Assembly (NCBI RefSeq): GCF_003712195.1
Contig: NZ_RDSD01000032.1
Location: 1 to 39,276, forward strand
Direction of reading: 5' to 3'
DNA length: 39,276 nt
From: Proteiniphilum sp. X52
Lineage (GTDB): Bacteria; Bacteroidota; Bacteroidia; Bacteroidales; Dysgonomonadaceae
Below are positions 25,208 to 32,592 of this stretch, in pieces; the first letter of the stretch is position 1; every line of letters begins with the position of its first letter. Under the pieces are notes generated by a model that had not been told where the DNA came from, made no database searches, and saw only the letters and a list, made by a program, of their open reading frames with translations. The translations under genes and the position numbers were made by a program.

Positions 25208-27406
25208 TTAATTTCCCAGTTCCAACTGGTTTTTCACCAATTCGTAATATTTTCCCCGTTTGCGCGTGAGTTCCTCGTGCGTGCCGGTTTCGGCTATTTT
25301 ACCGGCATCCAACACTACAATCTGGTCGGCATTCTTCACCGTGCTCAGGCGGTGCGCCACCACGACCACCGTCTTGTCCCGGTAGAAGGCTTCGAGGTTC
25401 TCCACGATGGCGCGTTCATTGTTCGCGTCCAGCGAGTTGGTCGCCTCGTCGAGGAAGATGAACGGCGGGTTCTTGTACACCACCCGGGCGATAAGGATAC
25501 GTTGCCGCTGCCCCTGGCTCACCCCCTGACCGTCCTGGCCGATCTTCGTGTTGTAGCCCAACGGCAGGCGCTCGATGTCTTCGGCTATATTGGCTATGTG
25601 GGCGGCATACCGTAATCGTTCCACATCCACCTCGTCGCCCGCCACGGCGATGTTGCGGGCGATGGTGTCGGAGAACAGGTAGCCCTCCTGCATCACCGCC
25701 CCGCACTGCGTGCGCCACCAGGTGAGGTTGACTTCCTCCAGGTTGGTTGCTCCGACGGTGATCCGGCCCTCATCGGGAGCATAATAACCCAGCAACAGTT
25801 TTACCAGTGTGGTCTTCCCGCTGCCGCTCGCGCCCACGATGGCGGTCACCTTCCCCTGCGGTATAATCAGGTCGATGTTATCCAGCACATAGTCCGGCCG
25901 TGCGCCGTCGTATTTGAAGCAGAGGTGCTCAATACGGATGGAACGCTCCATGGGCAATGCCGACACGGTACGGTGCTCGTTCTCTTCGTTGCGCTGCGTG
26001 TGGATCTCGTTCATCCGGTCGAGGCTGATGCTCACGTCCTGCCACTGGTAGATGAAGTTCATGATCTGTTCCACGGGGCTGTTCAACTGGCCGATGATGT
26101 ACTGGATGGCCAGCATCATCCCCAGGGTAAGGTTTCCGCTTATGACGGCGGTGGCCGCCAGCACGGTGACCAGGATGTTCTTCAGCTCGTTGATCAGGAT
26201 GCCGCCCGCTTCCTGTCCCTGGCGCAGGTTGAGCGACTGCAGGTTCACGTCGAACAGGTCGGCCTGCACGTCCTCCCACTCCCAGCGCTTGCGCTGTTCG
26301 CATCCCTGCAGCTTGATTTCCTGCATGCCGGTGATCAACTGGTAGGTCACATTCCGGTTGATGCCCTGTTGCTCGAACATCCTGTAATCCAATATGCGCC
26401 GCTTTTTCAGGAATACCATGATCCACAGGCCATAGAGGATGCTGCCGGCGAGGAACACGGCGAAGATGGGCAAGTTGTATATGAACAACACGGCGGAGAA
26501 GATCACGAAGGTGAAGGCGGAGAACAGCACGGTGATGGTCTGGTTGGTGAGGAAGTTCTCGATGCGGCGGTGGTCTTCGATACGTTGCAGCAGGTCGCCC
26601 ATGAGCTTGGTGTCGAAGAACTTCATGGGCAGTTTCATCAGCTTGATGAAGAAATCGGAGATGAGGGAGACGTTGATGCGGGTGCTGATGTGCAGCAGGA
26701 TCTTGCGGCGGATAAAGTCGATGGCCGTGCGGCTGAACAGCAGCATCATCTGGGCGATAAGCACCAGCCAGATAAAGCCGATGTCTTTCCCGGAGATACC
26801 GGTATCTACGATGGCTTGTGTCAAGAAAGGAAAGACCAGTTGCAATATACTTCCGATAAACAAGCCTAAAATCAATTGCGTGAAAAAGCGTTTGTATTTG
26901 AGCAGGTATTTCCAAAGGAACTTCAGGCGGTTTTGCGTTGGGGCGGCATCTCCTTCCTGTTCATAAAAGATGCCGGTGGGTTCCAGCAGCAGGGCCACCC
27001 CTTTTTCCTCGCCACCCGTGCGGGTGCTGACCCATCGGTCGCAAAATTCTTCGCGGGTGTAGGTTAATAAGCCTTTGCCCGGGTCGGCAACCGAAATCTT
27101 GTACCCTTTCTTGTTTTTCCTTATCCCGTACACCACCACGAAATGCTCCTGGTTCCAGTGGACGATGCAGGGTAAGGGAGCTTTTTCCGCCAACCTGTCG
27201 AAGGTGAGGCGCCCTCCCACGGTTTTAAATCCTATCTTTTCTGCCGCACGGCTGATACCCAGCAGTGAGACGCCGTCGCGCCCGATAAAGCAGTTTTCGC
27301 GCAAGTGCTCCAGGGTGTGGCACTTGCCGTAGTGTTCGGACACCATACTCAGGCAGGCGGGACCGCAGTCCATCGCGTCGGGTTGTTTGGTGAAAGGGAA
27401 GAACAT
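25208..27406 (-). CDS. Peptidase-containing ABC exporter (C39 peptidase, PCAT) for double-glycine peptides
   Basis: 732 aa. Residues 1-130 form a C39 cysteine peptidase: Q8, catalytic C14 in MDCGPACLSM, H88 in EHFVVVYGI and Asp in VADPGKG. A six-helix transmembrane domain (about 165-450) precedes the ATPase with Walker A GASGSGKTT (about 522), signature SQGQRQR and Walker B PPFIFLDEATNSLD. Such transporters cut leader peptides after GG and pump the core across the inner membrane. Both precursors in this window end their leader in IKGG. The gene is GC-rich, unlike the barrel, maturase and precursor genes upstream. It starts only 5 bases after the first barrel gene. Its first codons recur twice elsewhere in the island as scars. 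Confidence 0.95.
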   Translation of the reverse strand: MFFPFTKQPDAMDCGPACLSMVSEHYGKCHTLEHLRENCFIGRDGVSLLGISRAAEKIGFKTVGGRLTFDRLAEKAPLPCIVHWNQEHFVVVYGIRKNKKGYKISVADPGKGLLTYTREEFCDRWVSTRTGGEEKGVALLLEPTGIFYEQEGDAAPTQNRLKFLWKYLLKYKRFFTQLILGLFIGSILQLVFPFLTQAIVDTGISGKDIGFIWLVLIAQMMLLFSRTAIDFIRRKILLHISTRINVSLISDFFIKLMKLPMKFFDTKLMGDLLQRIEDHRRIENFLTNQTITVLFSAFTFVIFSAVLFIYNLPIFAVFLAGSILYGLWIMVFLKKRRILDYRMFEQQGINRNVTYQLITGMQEIKLQGCEQRKRWEWEDVQADLFDVNLQSLNLRQGQEAGGILINELKNILVTVLAATAVISGNLTLGMMLAIQYIIGQLNSPVEQIMNFIYQWQDVSISLDRMNEIHTQRNEENEHRTVSALPMERSIRIEHLCFKYDGARPDYVLDNIDLIIPQGKVTAIVGASGSGKTTLVKLLLGYYAPDEGRITVGATNLEEVNLTWWRTQCGAVMQEGYLFSDTIARNIAVAGDEVDVERLRYAAHIANIAEDIERLPLGYNTKIGQDGQGVSQGQRQRILIARVVYKNPPFIFLDEATNSLDANNERAIVENLEAFYRDKTVVVVAHRLSTVKNADQIVVLDAGKIAETGTHEELTRKRGKYYELVKNQLELGN

Positions 27407-27411
27407 TTTTT

Positions 27412-29715
27412 CTATAGTCTATTTATTTCATTGGTTGCACTTTGGCCTTTATACTTACTCCTTGACGGATTGAACTTATATATAATCTGCAAATTTATTC
27501 CTCTAAGATCTGCATCATTCCATTTATTAAAATGTAGAGAAGATGTAGTCATGTCCCACTCTTCTAATGCTGTTCCAAATAAATCCGTTACACTGAATGT
27601 AAGATCCACTTTGTCTTTCAAAATAGATTTATTTAATTTTAAATCTGTCCTAAAGGATGATTTGTGCATTTGTAAAGAATTATGTCCCTTTAGGTTCCCC
27701 CGAATATTTAGTATAAAGTTAAAATCATTAGGAAGTTGAATAATGTTTCCCCAGCGATAAAAGCAATATGGACGATTATAGTTCACATCTTCATACCTTA
27801 AATATTGCTTATTTACACCAAATTCAAAAGCTGGCCTCCATCGACCATATGTTGGCGTAAAACTGATATTTGCATCCAATCGCTCACTATTATCCAAGTT
27901 TCGCATAGTAAATAGTGCAATATCTTCTTTATCTTTAAATCGCTCTATTACAAATAATAAATTATCATTAATCTTACTATAGGATATTTCCATTTGTAGA
28001 TCCTTCCATCCGAAAAGATATGTAAGACTGTTAGTGAACATTGGTTTTAAAGATGGATTCCCACCTTCGTATAAATAGGGATCATTATATGAGACATCAC
28101 TTCTCAAATTGAAGTAGTTAGGACGTCTAACAGTTGTTCGGTAACTTAAATTCATTTTTATATTGTTAACTTGATAAGACAGAGACAGGTTGGGAAACCA
28201 ATTATTATAGATACGACTTTGATCTTTCTTAAATTCATCATTATAATAATATTTAAAGTCTATATGCTCATACCTCATTCCTATATCCAGCAAAAGAGCG
28301 TTTAAAGTGTATTTGTACGACAAGAAACCTGCAAATAATTCTTGTTTTGCCGTGCTGGTATTGGATGGTAATTCTTCGGCAATTTCTTTATTACGCATTT
28401 CGAATTTTTGATTATTACATGTAGAAGAACTTTCAGCTCCAAATAATAAATCAGCTCCAAATAAAGATATCGACATTTGAATTTTCCCCGCATATAAAGA
28501 GTAATTTCCTTTATTCGTACTGTTGACTAATATTGACTCATGAGTTTCGCTATCTTCATAATCTGAGGATTGAGAGTTCTTATTAGATCCATTAACATAA
28601 TCAAAATCAAAACGTAAGTCGGTCTCCTCTTTTAATTTCTTGTAGAAGTACGCATTTAAGTAATCTCGACGAGTTTTCCTGCTCAATACCATTTGAGAGT
28701 GAAAATTCTTATCATTCAGGTCATTAATATAATGAAAGGTATTTCCTTCCAGATCTCCTTTAATTTGTGGTCTTTGAGAAAAACTATAACGTATTCCTGT
28801 AGATAGATTAGGAGAAGAAGAATAATTCACTCCCGTTATTGCCTCCCAATAATTTTCTGAATATTTCATTACTCTTTCATTATTAGCAATATAAGTCGAT
28901 CCAGAGGTTAGTACAGATTGATCTTTTTGATTTTGCCTGAAAACGGTTTTGTCATAACTTAATTTGAGGAAATAATCAATATATTTTTTTCTCAAATCAA
29001 GATCTAGGTACTCATAATGATCAAAGAGGCGTCTTTTACGAAATAAGGCATATAGAGAACCGCTCAATCCGTCATCTCTGGATTGTCGAGTAGAGATATG
29101 AATTACCGCACCAACCGATGAACTATATTCCGAACCTGGAGTTAAAATTACTTTTACTTCTTCAATATCAGAACTTTTCAGGTTTTTTAATTCATCATTA
29201 TCCTGTAACACGCGGTTGTTTATGTAAATAAGAGGTTCACCTCTTCCAAAGACAATAAATTTACCATCCTCCCCGCTCACGAATGGTAATTGTGCCAAAA
29301 CGTCATTGGCATTACCAAGACAACTTAAAACAGTATTCTCAATTCTGGTACTTAGACTGTTGTTTTCCATCCTGTATATAGGTCGATACGCTTTGACGAT
29401 TACTTCTCCAAGCTGCGTAGTGTCACTGAATAGAGTTACTTTTCCAACATTGTTTTGGGTAATGCGCATAAATTCAGTCTTATAACCAATCGAAGAAATT
29501 TTTAAAAAGGTATTTTCTTTTATTTTTGAAATAATCTCAAATTCCCCTCGCTTATTAGTTGTTTCACCCGCAATTAAGGATGAATCTTGGATAGAGTGTA
29601 ATGAAACATTTACAAATTCAATTGGTTGGTTCTCTACGTCTACAACTTTTCCTGATATTTGTGCATTTGCATACCCAAAATTACATAATAAAATAAAAAA
29701 TAGTAATTTCTTCAT
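27412..29715 (-). CDS. Outer-membrane beta-barrel protein, TonB-receptor-like, first copy
   Basis: 767 aa. Signal peptide MKKLLFFILLCNFGYANAQ, then a carboxypeptidase-regulatory-like domain (about 20-100, ISGKVVDVENQPIEFVNVSL). A plug-like domain follows (about 105-215, with GRGEPLIYINNRVL and VKVILTPGSEYSSSVGAVIH), and then a long Tyr/Asn-rich barrel. This is the PF14905-type (OMP_b-brl_3) arrangement. It is not SusC: no SusD partner and shorter. No TonB box is obvious. The gene is AT-rich, lies 28 bases after a radical SAM maturase and abuts the exporter. It could import, bind or release the modified peptide; direction is not decided by sequence. The C-terminus NEINRL is nearly the same as in the second copy. 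Confidence 0.8.
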   Translation of the reverse strand: MKKLLFFILLCNFGYANAQISGKVVDVENQPIEFVNVSLHSIQDSSLIAGETTNKRGEFEIISKIKENTFLKISSIGYKTEFMRITQNNVGKVTLFSDTTQLGEVIVKAYRPIYRMENNSLSTRIENTVLSCLGNANDVLAQLPFVSGEDGKFIVFGRGEPLIYINNRVLQDNDELKNLKSSDIEEVKVILTPGSEYSSSVGAVIHISTRQSRDDGLSGSLYALFRKRRLFDHYEYLDLDLRKKYIDYFLKLSYDKTVFRQNQKDQSVLTSGSTYIANNERVMKYSENYWEAITGVNYSSSPNLSTGIRYSFSQRPQIKGDLEGNTFHYINDLNDKNFHSQMVLSRKTRRDYLNAYFYKKLKEETDLRFDFDYVNGSNKNSQSSDYEDSETHESILVNSTNKGNYSLYAGKIQMSISLFGADLLFGAESSSTCNNQKFEMRNKEIAEELPSNTSTAKQELFAGFLSYKYTLNALLLDIGMRYEHIDFKYYYNDEFKKDQSRIYNNWFPNLSLSYQVNNIKMNLSYRTTVRRPNYFNLRSDVSYNDPYLYEGGNPSLKPMFTNSLTYLFGWKDLQMEISYSKINDNLLFVIERFKDKEDIALFTMRNLDNSERLDANISFTPTYGRWRPAFEFGVNKQYLRYEDVNYNRPYCFYRWGNIIQLPNDFNFILNIRGNLKGHNSLQMHKSSFRTDLKLNKSILKDKVDLTFSVTDLFGTALEEWDMTTSSLHFNKWNDADLRGINLQIIYKFNPSRSKYKGQSATNEINRL

Positions 29716-29743
29716 TTGTAAGATGGGTTACATTATTTTATGA

Positions 29744-31123
29744 CTACCTCATTTCAAAATCTTTTTCCTTTTCGAGGAATGTTTTCCACAAGATAGTATT
29801 CTGTCTAATTAAAGTAATCATCAATATCACTTTTTCTAAAAAGTTCTTTGTAATTTCACATCTGTCAGTTATTGGTTCATTAGTTAATTTTTCAGAGCTT
29901 TCGTCGTAAAACATCTGCAGAACACATCCTCCACATAAATTTTGTGCCCAACATTTATTGCACTTCTTATTATCTTTAAAATCAATGGGATAAGGTTGAT
30001 ATAATGATGGTGAATTGAAAATATTTTTGCCATTAATATTGCCTAGACTATGTTTATCCTTGCCATTCAGCATATGACAAGCATATATTGTTCCCTCTGC
30101 ACTTACAGCAAAAATATCATTAACTATTGGACACATAGGGATTTGTACTTTTCTTGTTATTGCATGAATAAAATTTCGGAATCCTAATGGAACATCGGTG
30201 AGATTATTAACAGAAACGCTTCTCTGATCTATATTCTGAGTACAAAAATTGTTTATATAATCAGTATACATATTCTTATCAACCGTTATTTGACCTTCAA
30301 TTTTAAAATTTTGATACATATGCTTTATGACATCTCTATATGAGTAATTTGCATCAATATGTGAATGAGTGTATGTAGATTCATATTGGACTAAAACTTT
30401 AGTTTCTTTCAGTATTGTCTGAATGAATTGTGCTATTCTCTCATAACTTCCTTTTCCATTTTTAAAGACTCTATTCGCATCATTAACATTTTTCGGTCCA
30501 TCTATACTAACCGTTACAATTGATATATTTTCTTTGATAAACTGAAGGATTTTTGGTGTTAATAGAGTACCATTAGTTATTATACCAAACATAGGAATAA
30601 ATGAAGATTTACCTTCATAATAATACTCTTTGAATTTTTTACAAATAAAATTCATAGCGTTAAGATTAAGCATAGGTTCTCCACCAAAAAAAATAATTTT
30701 ATCAACTCTATCAAACTGATTTATGCAAAAATTTACAAAATTTCTTGCAGTATCAATTGTCATCAATGATCTAGATTGATTATAATTTCCACCGTTAGCA
30801 TAGCAGTATTTACATTTCAAATTACAATCATTGGAAACATGTAATGTAATTCTTTCTATTGTTCTATTACGAGTATTATTTGAGGAGAGATTCTTTTTTG
30901 TTTTTGATTTACTAAAAGCTTTTTGTAAAGAATCCACTAATATATCCAATTGTCCTTCAGTACATTTGCACAAGCACATGATTTCTTTCGGACAAGTTCC
31001 TACTTTAAGAAGTTGTATAATTTTGAATTGTTTATCATTTAATGCCATAATATCATTGGTAGGATAATAATATGCAATTTTTTGTTCCTTACTTTCAATG
31101 AGATGCAGTTTATTAAAATCCAT
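29744..31123 (-). CDS. Radical SAM/SPASM peptide maturase, first copy
   Basis: 459 aa. Residues 1-85 resemble a PqqD-like recognition element (EQKIAYYYPTNDIMALND, FKIIQLLKVG) and contain an unusual cysteine run C44-x5-C50-x-C52-x-C54. The radical SAM cluster is C100-x3-C104-x2-C107 (CNLKCKYC), followed by FFGGEPMLN. The C-terminal SPASM part has CPIVNDIFAVSAEGTIYAC, CNKCWAQNLCGGC and DRCEI, enough cysteines for two auxiliary clusters. Such enzymes install thioether or C-C/C-X links in ribosomal peptides. The cysteine-rich 62-aa precursor lies 119 bases upstream with a hairpin between. This gives a likely substrate. Confidence 0.9.
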   Translation of the reverse strand: MDFNKLHLIESKEQKIAYYYPTNDIMALNDKQFKIIQLLKVGTCPKEIMCLCKCTEGQLDILVDSLQKAFSKSKTKKNLSSNNTRNRTIERITLHVSNDCNLKCKYCYANGGNYNQSRSLMTIDTARNFVNFCINQFDRVDKIIFFGGEPMLNLNAMNFICKKFKEYYYEGKSSFIPMFGIITNGTLLTPKILQFIKENISIVTVSIDGPKNVNDANRVFKNGKGSYERIAQFIQTILKETKVLVQYESTYTHSHIDANYSYRDVIKHMYQNFKIEGQITVDKNMYTDYINNFCTQNIDQRSVSVNNLTDVPLGFRNFIHAITRKVQIPMCPIVNDIFAVSAEGTIYACHMLNGKDKHSLGNINGKNIFNSPSLYQPYPIDFKDNKKCNKCWAQNLCGGCVLQMFYDESSEKLTNEPITDRCEITKNFLEKVILMITLIRQNTILWKTFLEKEKDFEMR

Positions 31124-31201
31124 AGTGTTTTAAATAATTTTAAAAATTTATACTTTTTTCAAAATATCTTTTCCCTGAATAAGGATGAAAAGATTTTAAA
31201 A

Positions 31202-31225
31202 GGAAGAAGGGAAATCCCTTCTTCC
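31202..31225 (-). terminator. Hairpin with T tract behind the first precursor gene (attenuator)
   Basis: GGAAGAAGGG and CCCTTCTTCC form a perfect 10-base stem with a 4-base loop, followed on the minus strand by TTTTAAAA. It lies 17 bases after the precursor stop and 79 bases before the maturase start. It probably keeps most transcripts short so that precursor exceeds enzyme. Confidence 0.8.
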
Positions 31226-31242
31226 TCAAATTAGGAAAAACT

Positions 31243-31431
31243 TTAGTAAGCTTTATCCAGCTCCTTACCTCCACAACTGCATCCAAAACCGAAGCATCCT
31301 CCTTCTTTAGGAGTTTCACTACCTCCCTTTATTTTAGAGAGATCTGAGAAATCTAGGGGTTCGATAGAGAACGAATTTACTCCCTTCTTACTCTCAAGTT
31401 GTTTTCCTTGTTTAAGTCTTTTAGGTTCCAT
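31243..31431 (-). CDS. Double-glycine leader RiPP precursor with Cys-rich core, first copy
   Basis: 62 aa. Leader residues 1-37 are charged and end LSKIKGG, the cut site expected for a C39 exporter. The core (38-62) contains GGCFGFGCSCGG with C46, C51 and C53, then KELDKAY. Size, the GG site, the cysteines and the following maturase-barrel-exporter genes identify a radical-SAM-modified natural product precursor, similar in outline to the in silico 'GG-Bacteroidales' precursors described by Haft and Basu. The modification is unknown; thioether links from the three Cys are plausible. The gene is separated from its maturase by a terminator-like hairpin and shares an upstream leader motif with the second precursor. 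Confidence 0.85.
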   Translation of the reverse strand: MEPKRLKQGKQLESKKGVNSFSIEPLDFSDLSKIKGGSETPKEGGCFGFGCSCGGKELDKAY

Positions 31432-31464
31432 AATCTTTAATTGTTTATTTTTTTAATTCTTTCC

Positions 31465-31525
31465 ATTCATTTCGCTTTCGGAATGACTTCGGAATTATTA
31501 TTCACTGAAATTCGATCAGATAACT
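31465..31525 (-). promoter_or_regulatory. Leader region conserved with that of the second precursor
   Basis: Plus-strand TCATTTCGCTTTCGGA at 31467-31482 and GATAACTATAT near 31518-31530 recur, in the same order and at similar distance from the start codon, upstream of the other precursor (39208-39224 and about 39254-39266). No TAnnTTTG box is seen here on the minus strand, so this could be a different type of promoter or an RNA leader element. Confidence 0.5.
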
Positions 31526-31650
31526 ATATCTTTTTCACGAAATATATCTATCGTGCATACCACAAACATCATAATTTTTGCCTGTTAGCTACTATTCTTC
31601 ACTGTTCGGGCGGCTTCCGGCAAAATCAGTCATCCCCAAACCCGTGGGTG

Positions 31651-31681
31651 TTTGAAATTACCGTGTGTTGTGTTATCTTTG
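31651..31681 (+). promoter_or_regulatory. Consensus rightward promoter with no coding gene behind it
   Basis: -33 box TTTG at 31651-31654 and -7 box TATCTTTG at 31674-31681, spacer 19 bases, a perfect match. It points away from the precursor gene and towards the 3' end of the DUF3244 gene, which is on the other strand. Confidence 0.7.
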
Positions 31682-31687
31682 CAGTGC

Positions 31688-31770
31688 CTTTTCTTGTAAG
31701 TTTAGTTAAACATTCGGGTTGATTGGTCTCAATTGGGTTGTTTCGCTTTCCTGGCAAGGGAAGGCTTTTT
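31688..31770 (+). ncRNA. Candidate small RNA of about 83 bases
   Basis: The consensus promoter at 31651-31681 predicts a start near 31688. A hairpin GCTTTCC (31745-31751) / GGAAGGC (31759-31765) with one G-T pair and 7-base loop, followed by TTTTT (31766-31770), is a good intrinsic terminator on the same strand. No reasonable reading frame lies between. The transcript would not overlap any coding region, but it lies between the DUF3244 gene and the first precursor. I do not recognise a known RNA family. Confidence 0.45.
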
Positions 31771-31858
31771 AATGTCCGTACTTACGGTTTCTGAGGCCGC
31801 CGGGACAAATTACGCAATCCTGTTCCGACAGTTATCATAACGGTCAGACGTATTCCGG

Positions 31859-32263
31859 TCAAATCTCAAAATCGCCATACATGGCGCCGCACCCGTTGGT
31901 GAACGCGATAGTGTATATTCCCGACGACAGCCCCGAAAGCGGGATAAACGCCTGTTGCTGCACAGAAGTATTTACCGTCGCCTCATATACCGTTTCGCCC
32001 ACCCCATTGGTGAGCGTGACCAGCAGATTGCCGACATCCTTGTGGAACAGGGCCATGATAATGTTGTCCCGCACTTCGGCCGTAACCACATCACCACCGG
32101 AACGAAGACCCGGCCCCGGATCCAGTTTCCCTTTCAAGTCGATTGATTCCGTATCAAGAATACCCTGGCTGTCGGGACAAGCAAATATCCCGCTATTCAC
32201 CGTAACCGGGAAAAACATCCATCCGGCACACAGTGCACACAATACGATTTTCTTCATTTTCAT
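31859..32263 (-). CDS. DUF3244 family exported protein
   Basis: 134 aa with signal peptide MKMKKIVLCALCAGWMFFPV ending near SGIFA. The remainder is one small beta-sandwich: VVTAEVRDNIIMALFHKDVG, NLLVTLTNGVGETVYEATVN, FIPLSGLSSGIYTIAFTNG and GAMYGDFEI. This matches DUF3244, short Ig-like or sorting-domain-like Bacteroidota proteins that are usually accessory genes. It is GC-richer than the neighbouring cassettes and has its own promoter. It stands between the two RiPP cassettes and could be a passenger or an inhibitor- or immunity-like protein; nothing in the sequence decides this. Confidence 0.72.
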   Translation of the reverse strand: MKMKKIVLCALCAGWMFFPVTVNSGIFACPDSQGILDTESIDLKGKLDPGPGLRSGGDVVTAEVRDNIIMALFHKDVGNLLVTLTNGVGETVYEATVNTSVQQQAFIPLSGLSSGIYTIAFTNGCGAMYGDFEI

Positions 32264-32291
32264 GATGGTACTTATTATGAAATTTCTGCCT

Positions 32292-32322
32292 CAAATCTAA
32301 ATAATAATTTTCTCTTGCGAAA
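32292..32322 (-). promoter_or_regulatory. Promoter of the DUF3244 gene
   Basis: On the minus strand a -33-like TTTC at 32322-32319 and -7 box TAGATTTG at 32299-32292, spacer 19 bases, end 28 bases before the start codon. Confidence 0.55.
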
Positions 32323-32346
32323 CAGGATATTGAGAGATACAAGAAT

Positions 32347-32589
32347 TTAACTACAGCCGTCGACATAATCATCTGATAACCAAAGACAATTACCATAAGG
32401 ATACAAGACGGTACAAAATTTTAACGAGTGAGGGCTGGGGCCCATCAATGACACACCATCGCGACCGATAAAGCAGTTCCGGCGCAAGTGCTCCAGCGTG
32501 TGGCGCTTGCCGTAGTGTTCGGACACCATACTCAGGCAGGCGGGACCGCAGTCCATGGAGTCGGGTTGTTTGGTGAAAGGGAAGAACAT
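32347..32589 (-). pseudogene. 5' fragment of the C39-peptidase exporter gene (scar 1)
   Basis: The first about 50 codons (32589-32440) are nearly the same as the full exporter: MFFPFTKQPDSMDCGPACLS against the exporter's N-terminus, with changes at A11S, C29R, E37R/N38 region and L49M. The catalytic Cys is kept. After GVSLMG similarity stops and an unrelated 30-residue tail runs to a stop at 32347. The fragment starts 3 bases after the second barrel gene, just as the full exporter follows the first barrel gene. It cannot encode a transporter. Confidence 0.88.
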
Positions 32590-32592
32590 AGG

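Noticed and set aside
31441-31722. Rightward 93-codon frame upstream of precursor 1
   Set aside because: It reads through the conserved leader and the consensus promoter of the candidate small RNA, and its composition is not protein-like.
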